Counted from the stretch's first letter, positions 15,327 through 24,121 are shown. The stretch: 64,000 nucleotides of DNA from CAVPXC01 sp963709505 (GCA_963709505.1 CAVPXC010000016.1:39788-103787), one strand, 5' to 3'. A program made the numbers and translations. Notes: generated by a model not told the origin, from the letters alone.

Positions 15327-15901
15327 GCGAGTACTCTCTCTGCAAAGTTCAACGCGCTGCGCAGCGTTGCCGCAGCCGCGGCCGGCTCCTGGCTGCGATA
15401 GAGAACCACACTGCTGTGCCTGGGCGCGTGCATGTTGATGGCGTTGCGGCCAACGAGCGTGTCGAAGATCTGCTCCTGGACCGGGTGCGACGCCGGCAAC
15501 ACGCCGATGCCCAACAGGGACGGGTAGCGATCGTAGCGGGCATGGTGATGCACCTCGCCGTCGATGCGCGTGAAGAAGGGGGAAAGCAGGCCAATCGACC
15601 GGTCGACGGCCTTTTTGAGCTCCGACGAGTACCCGCCGAATGTGATTGGCGTCAAGTAGATCGTCAGATCGCCGCCGATGATGCTCTCGACGACCTCGCG
15701 GCCGGTGTCGTCGATCCGGCACAGGCCGGGGGTCTTGGTCCAGCACTCGAAGCAGCCCAAGCAGTAGGCGATTTTCTGGTTGCGCAGGGTCCAGGGCGTG
15801 ACGGTCCAACCCTCGGCCCGCAAGGTGTCCTGGAGCGCGGCGCCGGCGGCATCGACAAAGCTGTCGCCGGGCAGTGCGCCGTTGAGAAGGGTGGCTTTCA
15901 T
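15323..15901 (-). CDS. Flavodoxin-family iron-sulfur flavoprotein-like protein
   Basis: 192 residues with an NADPH-dependent FMN reductase/flavodoxin fold (MKATLLNGALPGDSFVDAAG). The segment CLGCFECWTKTPGLC has spacing C-x2-C-x2-C-x7-C, the compact cluster motif of archaeal-type iron-sulfur flavoproteins, so FMN plus a [4Fe-4S] cluster is possible. Many WrbA-like proteins have a looser version without a cluster. LTIYLTPITFGGYSSELKKA is the second flavin loop. ATG 15901 is preceded by AAGGAGGCCAACG. It sits 17 bp after the ABA4-like gene and overlaps the next flavodoxin-like gene. Confidence 0.8.
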   Translation of the reverse strand: MKATLLNGALPGDSFVDAAGAALQDTLRAEGWTVTPWTLRNQKIAYCLGCFECWTKTPGLCRIDDTGREVVESIIGGDLTIYLTPITFGGYSSELKKAVDRSIGLLSPFFTRIDGEVHHHARYDRYPSLLGIGVLPASHPVQEQIFDTLVGRNAINMHAPRHSSVVLYRSQEPAAAAATLRSALNFAERVLA

Positions 15902-15917
15902 CGTTGGCCTCCTTAAG

Positions 15918-16346
15918 TCAGTTCTGTCCACGTTGGCGTTGTGGTAGCCAGCGCACGGCGAGGTAGAGCAACAGGCCGAAAGGCCCGGCCATGAACACGA
16001 AGAACAGCGTTGGCGAAACCAGCCAGGCGCTGATGCCGCGCTCGCGGCTATCGAGATAGGCCCAGCGGCCGACGAATAGGTCGAAGGCCAGGAAGTGTAC
16101 CCAGCCCACGGCGGCGCCGGCCGGCGTGCCCAGCAGGCCGGCAATGCCATTCAGAGTCGGGTTCAGCAGACTGCCGGCTGCACCGCCGATTTGGGTTAGC
16201 AACAGCACGGTGTATACCCCGGCCAGCACGACCACGGGCCACAGCCTGCGCATGATCCGTTGCGTCCAACGCCAGTGCGGGAGGAAGATCATCAGCGCCC
16301 AGAAGGGCAGGACGAACAAGTTGCTCAGGGTGAAAACCATTTCCAT
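15918..16346 (-). CDS. ABA4-like (DUF4281) integral membrane protein
   Basis: 142 residues with four predicted membrane spans. Family features are LSNLFVLPFWALMIFLPHW at the start, GWVHFLAFDLFVGRWAYLDS, and SPTLFFVFMAGPFGLLLYLA. Plant ABA4 is needed for neoxanthin synthesis; bacterial members are uncharacterised. ATG 16346 (MEMVFTLSNL) is chosen from a GGAG upstream; 36 earlier bases are also open. It lies between a polytopic membrane protein and two flavodoxin-type proteins in the same operon. Confidence 0.8.
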   Translation of the reverse strand: MEMVFTLSNLFVLPFWALMIFLPHWRWTQRIMRRLWPVVVLAGVYTVLLLTQIGGAAGSLLNPTLNGIAGLLGTPAGAAVGWVHFLAFDLFVGRWAYLDSRERGISAWLVSPTLFFVFMAGPFGLLLYLAVRWLPQRQRGQN

Positions 16347-16417
16347 TTGTCGGTGCTCCGGGTGGTATGACGGCCCGCACAATCGGGCGATGATTTAGTC
16401 GTGTCGTCGATGCTACG

Positions 16418-17416
16418 CTATGCCTGCATTTGGGATCTAGCAGCGGTGAGGCGCGACGCCAGCAAAGTGACACTTGCTGCCAAGGCGGCGACGCCGATCA
16501 AAGCAGCGAAAGCGGCCAGCGTCAGGGCGTCCGGCGCAACGATCGACTGCCCGCGCAGCGCCTGCCAGGTCAGCAGCAGCACCAGCCCCAGGTAACCGAG
16601 GCCGGCGGTCCAGACCAGGGCCAAACGCTGGCGTTCGGAGAGGCGGCGCCGGCTCCAATCGAGGGCCAGGAGTCCGCCGATCAACGGCAGCACCTGTAAG
16701 GCGTGCAGGCCGAAGAAGTGCGGCACGCGCAGATCGCCACCTACGGTGCTCCAGCCTAGCAGCGGCAGTCCCGGTCCGCCATCGGCCAGGCCGACGCTGT
16801 GCGCGCCGGCTACGGCCATGCCAGCCCCAGCCTGAGCCGCCTCAAGCTGCGCCGCTGTCGGCGTCGTCATCAGGAAGGCCACGGTCATCCCCACGAAGGA
16901 AATCAGCACGCCCAGACGCAGGCTCCAGGCGAAGACAGGATCGGGCTGGCGCTGGCGGATCAGCAGGATGGCCAGCAGCAGGGTGCAGACCGAGACCGCC
17001 GTGATGAAGCCGCCCATCAGGCTAAAGACGACCGCATCGAAGGGTGTGCTGACGTTGAAATGGCTCGTCGTGCCGCGCAGAACCTGCATGACGATCAGGG
17101 CGGTCTCCACCAGTAAGCCCAAACCGGTGATACCGGCAGCCAACTTGACCAGCCGCGCGTGGCCTTGAACGTAGGTCAGCAGCCAGAGAAAGGTGGCGCT
17201 GAAGATGGCGATGGAGATGGCGAACTTGAGCGGCTTGATCCAGGCCGGCACGCTGGTGATGACGCGCGGATCGGCCAGGAGCGCAGCGACGAACGCCGGG
17301 ATGAGCAGCAAATTGGCCAGCCCAGCCAGCGTCAGCAGCGGGCTGAATCCCCAGGCGCGGCGCAGAAGATCGTTGGCTGAACGGGTGGTGCGGTAAGAGG
17401 TGGTTACGGTCGTCAT
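16418..17416 (-). CDS. Polytopic membrane protein of unknown function
   Basis: 332 residues with about seven to eight hydrophobic spans, for example LLTLAGLANLLLIPAFVAAL, LKFAISIAIFSATFLWLLTY, VVFSLMGGFITAVSVCTLLL and FFGLHALQVLPLIGGLLALD. PAWIKPLKFAISIAIF and DLRVPHFFGLHALQ look like conserved polar-in-membrane motifs. The latter puts histidines (HFFGLHALQ) in a span, which could bind heme or metal (inference). I do not recognise a characterised family. ATG 17416 follows AAGGACAACACTCA. It is the first gene after the TetR regulator (109-bp gap). Confidence 0.7.
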   Translation of the reverse strand: MTTVTTSYRTTRSANDLLRRAWGFSPLLTLAGLANLLLIPAFVAALLADPRVITSVPAWIKPLKFAISIAIFSATFLWLLTYVQGHARLVKLAAGITGLGLLVETALIVMQVLRGTTSHFNVSTPFDAVVFSLMGGFITAVSVCTLLLAILLIRQRQPDPVFAWSLRLGVLISFVGMTVAFLMTTPTAAQLEAAQAGAGMAVAGAHSVGLADGGPGLPLLGWSTVGGDLRVPHFFGLHALQVLPLIGGLLALDWSRRRLSERQRLALVWTAGLGYLGLVLLLTWQALRGQSIVAPDALTLAAFAALIGVAALAASVTLLASRLTAARSQMQA

Positions 17417-17525
17417 TGAGTGTTGTCCTTTCTTGTCTTGGTGTTTTCGTTTCTTCTTAATCTGGTATAGAAACCGAACATCGTTAGGTAGTTCTAGTCA
17501 AAAAAAGGGAGAGGCATCGCCTCTT

Positions 17526-18149
17526 TCATGAACCTTGCAGGCCGCGCATGAAGTTGAGCAGCACCTGGTGGTCGGAGGCGTTTAGGTCGGCGGGGTAGCC
17601 GCGCAAGGCCGTGATGCGCAGCATGGCCATGCCATGCACCAGCGTCCAGGCGGCGTAGGCCATCTCGTCAAGGCCAAAGCCGGGGCGCACAGGAAAGACG
17701 TTCTCGTCGATGCCGCGCTGGATAGCATGCACCAAGACGCCGTAGGCCGAACCTTCCTCGATCATAACTGCCTTTACGACGTCTTCAGGCAGACCCGCCA
17801 TATCGGGCGGCGACGCAACGGTAAACATCATCAGGAAGTAGTCGGGGTGCTCCAGGGCAAAGCGGATGTAGCCTTGACCGATCTGGTAGAGATAGTCCAC
17901 GGGCGGCAGCGCGGGGTCGGATTGGCTCATGGCCTCAAAGAGATAGCGGTGCCCTTCATCGCACACGGCAGCGACGATCTCCTCCTTGCTGCCAAAGTAC
18001 TCGTACAACCCGGCCGCGCTGTAGTCGATCCGGTCGGCCAGGGCGCGCATGGAGAGGGCAGCCGGCCCTTCTTCAGCGATGATCTCGCGGGCGGCGTCCA
18101 GGATCGCTTGTTTGGTGCGGAGGTGGCGTTTGGTTCTTGGTGCAGTCAT
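17526..18149 (-). CDS. TetR/AcrR-family transcriptional regulator
   Basis: 207 residues. The N-terminal helix-turn-helix spans residues about 8-55 (TKQAILDAAREIIAEEGPAA ... IDYSAAGLYEYFGSKEEIVA). The C-terminal ligand domain resembles the TetR_C_33/WHG type (YIRFALEHPDYFLMMF). ATG 18149 is used; 11 upstream codons run into the operator. A consensus promoter and an 11-bp palindrome overlap its transcript start, which suggests autorepression and control of the five genes downstream. Confidence 0.9.
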   Translation of the reverse strand: MTAPRTKRHLRTKQAILDAAREIIAEEGPAALSMRALADRIDYSAAGLYEYFGSKEEIVAAVCDEGHRYLFEAMSQSDPALPPVDYLYQIGQGYIRFALEHPDYFLMMFTVASPPDMAGLPEDVVKAVMIEEGSAYGVLVHAIQRGIDENVFPVRPGFGLDEMAYAAWTLVHGMAMLRITALRGYPADLNASDHQVLLNFMRGLQGS

Positions 18150-18173
18150 ATGGTTACCGAAGCTCCATGATAT

Positions 18174-18219
18174 ACTGAACAATGTTCGGAACTATAACAT
18201 ACATTGGATTCTTTGTCAA
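18174..18219 (-). promoter_or_regulatory. Consensus promoter and palindromic operator of the TetR operon
   Basis: On the minus strand TTGACA (18219-18214), a 17-bp spacer and TATAGT (18196-18191). Immediately downstream lies GAACATTGTTC (about 18187-18177), a near-perfect dyad placed where a TetR repressor would block initiation. Confidence 0.8.
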
Positions 18220-18295
18220 GAGGCAATTCCTACGAGAACGATGCATGGCGGCTGACCCGCTTCATAATCGTCGAGCTGGTTTGGTGATTTTCCGC

Positions 18296-18345
18296 TTGAC
18301 AACTCATCGCGTTGGGTGTATTATTAGTTAGTACGACCTAACTAA
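18296..18345 (+). promoter_or_regulatory. Strong promoter with an 8-bp dyad operator (MarR/TetR type)
   Basis: TTGACA (18296-18301), a 17-bp spacer and TATTAT (18319-18324). Directly following is TTAGTTAG-TACGAC-CTAACTAA (18324-18345), a perfect dyad. It drives a transcript with an excellent RBS (AAGGAGG at 18364-18370) before ATG 18376. The MarR-type fragment downstream is a plausible cognate regulator. Confidence 0.8.
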
Positions 18346-18375
18346 CTATTTACTGACTTGTACAAGGAGGCGGTC

Positions 18376-19060
18376 ATGTCCGAACTCGTCACCCAAATCT
18401 AAAGGCCACGCGATCTGACGCACCGGGACGCACCTTCGTCTGCCCGTGGTGGTTGCTGCCCACTTTCGACAACCCGCTGGCGCCTCATTCACAACCCGTA
18501 TCGAATACTCGGCGGCCTGGTGCGCCCAGGCCAGACGGTCGTCGACCTGGGCTGTGGCATGGGGTATTTTTCGATCCCTCTGGCCCGAATGGTTGGCCCG
18601 CACGGCAAGGTGATTTGCATCGACGTACAGCAGCAGATGCTGGACGGCCTACGCCGCCGCTGAGCGGGCCGGTGTCCTGATCCCAAGTCACGCTGCACCG
18701 CTGCGAAGCCAACCCAGCTTGGCCTCGCCGAGCCGGCCGACTTCGTGCTGGCGTTCTGGATGCTGGAATCACGAGGTCCGCAGTTGGAAGATCCCAAGGC
18801 CACTGACTTGGCGCGCACGCTGTGCGTCACCAAACCCACAGTATCGGCGCTGCTGGCCCGGCTGCTGCAAAATGGCTACGTGCGCAAGGAACGCTCCCAC
18901 ACCGATGCGCGTTCCTGGCATGTGCACCTGACCGAACGCGGCGACGCTGTCATGGCTGCGCATCGTGCGGTGCACGAAACGATTGCCGCGCAGCTCGTAC
19001 GCAACCTCGATGAAGCCGAACCGCACACCTCGGCGCACTCCTCAGCAAAATGGCGGGGTC
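18376..19060 (+). pseudogene. Methyltransferase/MarR chimera, multiply frameshifted
   Basis: ATG 18376 begins MSELVTQI and stops at once. In shifted frames the DNA encodes the start of a class I SAM-dependent methyltransferase: FVCPWWLLPTFDNPL, then VVDLGCGMGYFSIPLARMVG (SAM motif I) and KVICIDVQQQMLDGLRRR, then GLAEPADFVLAFWML. At about 18770 the sequence switches without a stop into a MarR-type winged helix: ATDLARTLCVTKPTVSALLA, LLQNGYVRKERSHTDARSWH and LTERGDAVMAAHRAVHETIA. The methyltransferase lacks its second half and the regulator lacks its first helices, as if a deletion fused two neighbours. At least two further indels break the frame. The start is intact with a strong promoter and RBS. 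Confidence 0.75.
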
Positions 19061-19301
19061 GCTACCGGATGAACCGCACTGACCGTCTCTCACGATCGTG
19101 TCGAGTGAGGCAAGGGCACCCAGCGCGCCCAGGATTTGACTGCCACTGGAAGCAATGCGACAACGCCTGCCAGATCAACATCAGCACCAACACGTGGATA
19201 CACAATAGGCAGGATACTTTCCTGAATTTGTATGGAGTTAGTTGCGTATTTTCTTAGAATCAGGTAATATCATGGAAACCTATTGACTTGGAGCGCAGAT
19301 C

Positions 19302-19793
19302 ATGATAAAATCTCCTGACATCGAACCATTTGATGACGCCGATCGCCGCATCCTGCAGGAACTGCAGGCCGACGGCCGGCTCACGAGCGTGGAGCTGGCG
19401 CGACGGATTGGCCTGTCGACCTCCGCAACGCACACTCGCATCCGGCAGCTGGAACAAGAAGGCTACGTCGATCGTTACGTGGCCCTGCTGAACTGGGAGC
19501 GCGCCGGATACGATATGGTGTGCTTTGTCAACATCAGCCTGCAGATGCACCAACCGGAGCGCGTCGAGGCCGTTCGCACAGCCATCCAAGAGATGCCTGA
19601 GGTGCTGGAGTGCTACCACGTCACCGGCGAGTTCGACTATCTGCTCAAAGTAGCGATCCGTAACCGTAAAGACCTGGAACAATTTATCCTGCACCGGCTC
19701 ACACCTATCCCCGGCGTGTCGCGCATCTACACAAGCCTGGTGTTGAACGTGGTCAAGGCGACCACGGCGCTGCCGATTGGGGAGCGAGGGTAG
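19302..19793 (+). CDS. Lrp/AsnC-family transcriptional regulator
   Basis: 163 residues. The helix-turn-helix is DDADRRILQELQADGRLTSV ... LARRIGLSTSATHTRIRQLE. The C-terminal RAM/AsnC ligand domain has VLECYHVTGEFDYLLKVAIR and PGVSRIYTSLVLNVVKATTA. Lrp-type regulators respond to amino acids. The gene directly precedes an aminotransferase (33-bp gap) and a Phe/Tyr degradation cluster, so it is the likely local regulator. ATG 19302 follows GGAGCGCAGATC. Confidence 0.9.
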   Translation: MIKSPDIEPFDDADRRILQELQADGRLTSVELARRIGLSTSATHTRIRQLEQEGYVDRYVALLNWERAGYDMVCFVNISLQMHQPERVEAVRTAIQEMPEVLECYHVTGEFDYLLKVAIRNRKDLEQFILHRLTPIPGVSRIYTSLVLNVVKATTALPIGERG

Positions 19794-19826
19794 GCAAGGG
19801 AACAGGGTAGACAATGGAGATAATCG

Positions 19827-21102
19827 ATGATCTTTGCCAATAAACTTCTGGCCCCTGTCGAGCCGATTGACCGCGGTCAGGTTAATGGCAATGGCCGGCA
19901 TGGGCATCCGCCAGAGCCGGTGCTTAGCGCGGAAACGGCCACGCTCAAGCGCTCGGTGATGCGCGACTTGCTAAAGCTGACGGTGGCGCCGGATATCATC
20001 TCCCTGGCCGGTGGGCTGCCGGCCGGCGAGCTCCTGCCCGTGGAGGCCTTTCGCGAGTGTCTTGATGCGGTGCTGCGCCGCGATGGCCTGCGCGCCCTGC
20101 AGTATAGCCCCATGCATGAGCCGCTGCGTTTATGGATCGCTACTGCCATCCGCGCACGCGGCGTCGATTGCCAGCCGGAACAGGTGTTCATCACCAACGG
20201 CGCGCAACAAGGGCTGACCATCCTCTCCCGCCTTGTTCCTCGATCCAGGTGCGCCGGCCGTGATCGAAGCGGTGACTTTCACCGGCATCCAGCAGGTGAC
20301 CGCCGGCCGCGGTGCGGTGGTTCGTACGGTGCCGACCGACCTGACCACAGGCGTCAACGTCGATGCCCTGGAAGCGGCCTTTAGCCGCGAACCCAAGCCG
20401 CGACTGGCTGTCATTATCCCCGATTTCCACAACCCGCTGGGCGTCAGCCTGACCATCGAGAAACGCATCCGCATCGCCGAACTGGCCGCCCGCTACGGCG
20501 TCCCGGTGATCGAGGACGATCCCTACTCATCCCTACGCTTCGAGGGCCGGATGCTCCAGCCCATCAAGGCCTTCGACGAGGCCGGCTTCGTCTTCTATCT
20601 GGGCTCCTTCTCCAAGATGCTGGCGCCGTCGACCCGGCTGGGCTGGATCGTGGCGCCCGCCGCGCTGATGCCGCGTATCACGGTGCTGCGCGAATCGATC
20701 GACCTGGAGTCTTCGACCCTGATCCAGCGCGCGGTCAGCCTGTTCCTGGAGCGCGGGCTGCTTGATGCGCATCTGCAAGCGATGACTGCAGCCAACCGCC
20801 AACGCTGCGATCTTCTCTTGCAGGCTCTGCGCCACCACCTGGGCGGCCAGGCCACCTGGACCCAACCCGAGGGCGGGCTATTCGTCTGGGTGACGTTGCC
20901 CGAAGAGGTCGATGCCTGGGACATGCTGCCCTCGGCCATCGAACGTCACGTCGCCTATGTGCCCGGCACGGCTTTTGCGGTCGAAGGCGGCTTTCGCAAC
21001 ACTCTGCGCCTGAATTTCAGCAACGTCCAGCCGGAACTGATCCCGGTGGCGGTCGAGCGCCTGGCTGCCGTGATCCAGGCACGATCTGCGAAGCCCCTGT
21101 AG
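19827..21102 (+). CDS. PLP-dependent aminotransferase (aminoadipate/aromatic type), one frameshift
   Basis: A fold-type I aminotransferase split by a single extra T near 20233 (CGCCTTGTTCC instead of CGCCTGTTCC). Without it ILSRLFLDPGAPAVIEAVTF reads through. Conserved blocks are ISLAGGLPAGELLPVEAF, GLRALQYSPMHEPLRLWIA, FITNGAQQGLTILSRL, IPDFHNPLGVSL, VIEDDPYSSLRF and the PLP-lysine segment GSFSKMLAPSTRLGW. The length after correction (about 424) fits the LysN/2-aminoadipate and multisubstrate aromatic aminotransferases. Context (Lrp upstream; hydroxylase and dioxygenase downstream) suggests tyrosine to 4-hydroxyphenylpyruvate. As given, the sequence yields two partial frames, 19827-20384 and 20233-21102. 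Confidence 0.85.
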
Positions 21103-21252
21103 CATTGGGCGGCAGCTTGTGGGGCCTTCGGAGAACAGCGTCGTTCCCCGAAGGCTCCACAAGCTGCCTCCTGTCCAATTGCTCGGGCCGGTCTCCGCTC
21201 ATGAGCTCGGCCCGAGCACCCTGAGCAGCATAAGAGCAACATCAAAACCACC

Positions 21253-21925
21253 ATGACCCACGACGAGTTCGTTCCATTGGACTTCCACGAGTTCCCGCCC
21301 GACGAGATGCAGCAGCGGGCCGCCGACTTTTATGCCGAGATGCGGCGCCGGCGCACGGTGCGCGCGTTTTCCGACCGGCCGCTGCCGGCCGAGGTCATCG
21401 AAGATTGCCTGCGCACGGCCGGCACTGCGCCCAGCGGCGCCAATCTGCAGCCCTGGCACTTCGTCGTCGTGACCGACCCGGCCGTCAAACAACGCATTCG
21501 CCTGGCCGCCGAAGCCGAAGAGCAGGAATTCTACCAGCGGCCGCGCGCCGCAGGAGTGGCTCGATGCACTGGCGCCCCTCGGCACCGATCCACACAAACC
21601 ATTTCTGGAGACCGCACCCACCCTGATCGCCATCTTTGCGCAGAGCTACGGCTTTTTGCCCGATGGCCGCAAAGTCAAACATTATTACGTTCAGGAGTTG
21701 GTCGGCATCGCCACTGGCATGCTGATTGCTGCGCTGCATCACGCCGGGCTGGCAACGTTGACCCACACACCCAGCCCGATGGCCTTTTTGAACGAGATTC
21801 TGGACCGGCCCGCGCACGAGCGCCCGTTTCTGCTCCTGGTGGTGGGCTACCCGGCCGAAGGCGCTCAGGTGCCGGTGCATGCCATGAACAAGAAGCCTTT
21901 GCAGGAGATTGTCACTTTTGTGTAG
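21253..21925 (+). CDS. Iodotyrosine-deiodinase-like nitroreductase (halotyrosine dehalogenase candidate), one frameshift
   Basis: An FMN-dependent nitroreductase-fold protein: RRRRTVRAFSDRPLPAEVIE, RTAGTAPSGANLQPWHFVVV, and in the downstream frame HYYVQELVGIATGMLIAALH, THTPSPMAFLNEILDRPAHE and FLLLVVGYPAEG. This is the iodotyrosine deiodinase subfamily. One extra C near 21543 breaks the frame. After correction the substrate-lid triad is Glu90, Tyr94, Lys115, the same 4 and 21 residue spacing as in characterised enzymes (E91/Y95/K116 in the Haliscomenobacter protein, E157/Y161/K182 in human). Predicted to reductively remove halide from 3-halotyrosine. It lies between the aminotransferase and phenylalanine hydroxylase genes. 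Confidence 0.85.
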
Positions 21926-21938
21926 CTTATCGAAACCG

Positions 21939-22092
21939 GTAACCGTTCACCCGTCATTCCCGCTTTCAGCGGGAATCCATGTTGCTCGAACTGATTACCG
22001 GCTTATACGAGAACAACGGGTAGCCAGTGTCGACGTGAAACGAAAACGCAGATGGATTCCCGCTTTCGCGGGAATGACGGGTGAACGGTTAC
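21939..22092. repeat. MITE-like element with 41-bp inverted termini
   Basis: Arms 21939-21980 and 22052-22092 are near-perfect reverse complements (GTAACCGTTCACCCGTCATT... and the mirror). Each contains a smaller CCCGC/GCGGG hairpin; a 71-bp centre separates them. It occupies the gap between the dehalogenase-like and hydroxylase genes, ending 28 bp before the latter's start codon. Confidence 0.85.
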
Positions 22093-22119
22093 TCGAAACC
22101 GTACAAGGAGGTACGAACC

Positions 22120-22897
22120 GTGGATAGTACGATCTTTACCAACGAACAACACAAGGTTTGGCGAACGCTTTACGCCAACATGACGCCGCGCACCGAGCGC
22201 TATGCCTGCCGGCAGTGGCTGGAGGGCTTCGAGCTGCTGTCGCTGCCGGAGGAGCGCATCCCGTCGCTTGACACGCTTGAACCAGCGCATCACACCGCGT
22301 ACCGGCTGGTGGACTAAACGCACCACCATTCGCTATTCCGACGCAGTGCCGTGGTATCATCACTTCGCGCAGAAGATCTTTCTGGTGACCGATTTCATCC
22401 GGCCATCGCAGGAGCTGGACTTCACGCCGGAGCCGGACATGTTCCACGACATCTACGGGCATCTGCCTTTCATGACCCTGCCCGAGTACGCCGAGCTGCA
22501 GGAGATGTTTGCCCCGGCCTTTTTGCGTGCCACAGCCGAGCAGCGCGAGGCCATCAAACGGCTGGCCTGGTTCAGCACCGAGTTTGGCCTGATCCGCGAG
22601 CGCGGCAACGTCAAAGCCTTCGGCGCCGGGCTGACCTCCTCCGCCGGCGAGATGGAGCACGTGATGTCCGGCAGGACTCCCCTGCTGCCCTACACCGTCG
22701 AGAACGTGATCGAACACAACAAGGCGATCTTCAGCTACAACAACGCTCTGTTCGTCTTCGACTCGCTGGACGCCCTGAAGGCCGAGCTGGCCCGCTACTT
22801 CACCCCCATCCTGGCGCAACCGCTGCGCGATGACGGCTATCGCGGGGCGGATTGGAACCTGCGCGAGTACGCGGAAGTGCTGAATGCTGAGCGATGA
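22120..22897 (+). CDS. phhA: Phenylalanine 4-monooxygenase, one frameshift
   Basis: A biopterin-dependent aromatic amino acid hydroxylase of about 258 residues: Phe + O2 + tetrahydropterin to Tyr. The iron ligands are visible as the two histidines of HDIYGH and the Glu of WFSTEFGLI. Other family blocks are TDFIRPSQELDFTPEPDMF, GNVKAFGAGLTSSAGEMEHV and PYTVENVIEHNKAIFSYNNA. The start is GTG 22120 after AAGGAGG. One extra T near 22279 breaks the frame; removing it gives SLDTLNQRITPRTGW, the expected family sequence. As given, frames are 22120-22317 and 22202-22897. The 3' end is embedded in a 29-bp perfect hairpin. It feeds tyrosine into the neighbouring aminotransferase and HPPD steps. Confidence 0.9.
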
Positions 22898-22945
22898 GTG
22901 ATGAGTTTCCGGACATTCATCACTCATCGCTCAGCATTCAGCACT
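22876..22945. repeat. Perfect 29-bp inverted repeat at the phhA stop codon
   Basis: Arms 22876-22904 and 22917-22945 (core GCTGAGCGATGAGTGATGA), 12-nt loop. The left arm codes for the last residues of the hydroxylase and its stop. No T-run follows. It probably ends or stabilises the mRNA between phhA and hpd, or is a repeat that slid into the gene end. Confidence 0.85.
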
Positions 22946-22984
22946 TAGCCCTTATCGTTCATAGTTTTCTAGGAGCACAGAACC

Positions 22985-24121
22985 ATGGATACAACAACCA
23001 CTGCCCCAAGCAACGGCGCCCGGCCCATGGCCGAGGAGGCCGACTTCCTGCAGCTCAAGGCCATCGACCACGTGCATTGGTGGGTGGGCAACGCCAAACA
23101 GACGATGTACTATTGGTGGAAGGCCTTCGGCTTCAAGCCGGTGGCCTACTCCGGCCTGGAGACCGGCAACCGGAGCTTTGCGTCCTACGTGCTTGAGTCG
23201 GGCACGATCCGCTTCGTCGTCTCGGCGGCCTATGGCCCCAGCAGCGAGATCGCCGCGCATCAACTCGTGCACGGCGACGGCGTCAAGGTCATCGCCCTGG
23301 CCGTCGACGACGTAGCACAGGCCTATCGCGAGACCACAGCGCGCGGCGGCGTGAGCGCCTGGGCCCCGCGTGAGGAGCAGGACGAGCACGGGATTCTGCG
23401 AACCTCGGCCATTCGCACCTACGGCGAAGTGCTGCACGTCTTCGTCGACCGCAGCGACTATCACGGCGCCTTTGCGCCGACCTATCGAGCGCTGGACCTG
23501 CCGGCGGAGCCCGCCGGCTTGGCGGCCCTCGACCACATGGTGGGCAATGTGCAGTTGGGCAAGATGAACCACTGGGTCAATTTCTACCATCAGGTCATGG
23601 GCTTCCGCCAGCTGATCCACTTCGACGACCAGGATATCAGCACCGAGTACTCGGCTTTGATGTCCAAGGTGATGCAAAACGGCAGCGGCCGGATCAAGTT
23701 TCCGATCAACGAGCCGGCCGACGGCAAGCGGCGCAGCCAGATCGAGGAATATCTCGACTACTACATGGGCCCCGGTGTCCAACACGTGGCCATGGCCACC
23801 GGCGACATCCTCCAAACCGTGCGCACCCTCAAGAGCCGCGGGATCGAGTTTCTACGGGTGCCCGAAACCTACTACGATCTGCTGCCCGAACGGGTGGGCA
23901 AGATCAACGAGGACATGGCGACGATCCGCGAGCTTGGCATTCTGGTCGATCGCGACGACGAGGGCTATCTGTTGCAGATCTTCTCCCGCCCGCTACAGGA
24001 CCGGCCCACGGCCTTCATCGAGGTCATCGAGCGCCACGGCAGCCGCGGCTTCGGCAAGGGCAACTTCAAAGCGCTGTTCGAGGCGCTGGAGATCGAGCAG
24101 GAGAAGAGGGGGAATTTGTGA
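22985..24121 (+). CDS. hpd: 4-Hydroxyphenylpyruvate dioxygenase
   Basis: 378 residues; converts 4-hydroxyphenylpyruvate and O2 to homogentisate and CO2 in tyrosine catabolism. Two VOC halves are visible. The catalytic C-terminal half holds the Fe(II) facial triad: His184 (ALDHMVGNVQ), His267 (GPGVQHVAMATGDI) and Glu346 (TAFIEVIER). KFPINEPADGKRRSQIEEYL and HGSRGFGKGNFKALFEA are further signatures. Length is normal for the bacterial enzyme. ATG 22985 follows AGGAGCACAGAACC. No homogentisate dioxygenase gene is in the window, so the pathway is incomplete here. Confidence 0.95.
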   Translation: MDTTTTAPSNGARPMAEEADFLQLKAIDHVHWWVGNAKQTMYYWWKAFGFKPVAYSGLETGNRSFASYVLESGTIRFVVSAAYGPSSEIAAHQLVHGDGVKVIALAVDDVAQAYRETTARGGVSAWAPREEQDEHGILRTSAIRTYGEVLHVFVDRSDYHGAFAPTYRALDLPAEPAGLAALDHMVGNVQLGKMNHWVNFYHQVMGFRQLIHFDDQDISTEYSALMSKVMQNGSGRIKFPINEPADGKRRSQIEEYLDYYMGPGVQHVAMATGDILQTVRTLKSRGIEFLRVPETYYDLLPERVGKINEDMATIRELGILVDRDDEGYLLQIFSRPLQDRPTAFIEVIERHGSRGFGKGNFKALFEALEIEQEKRGNL

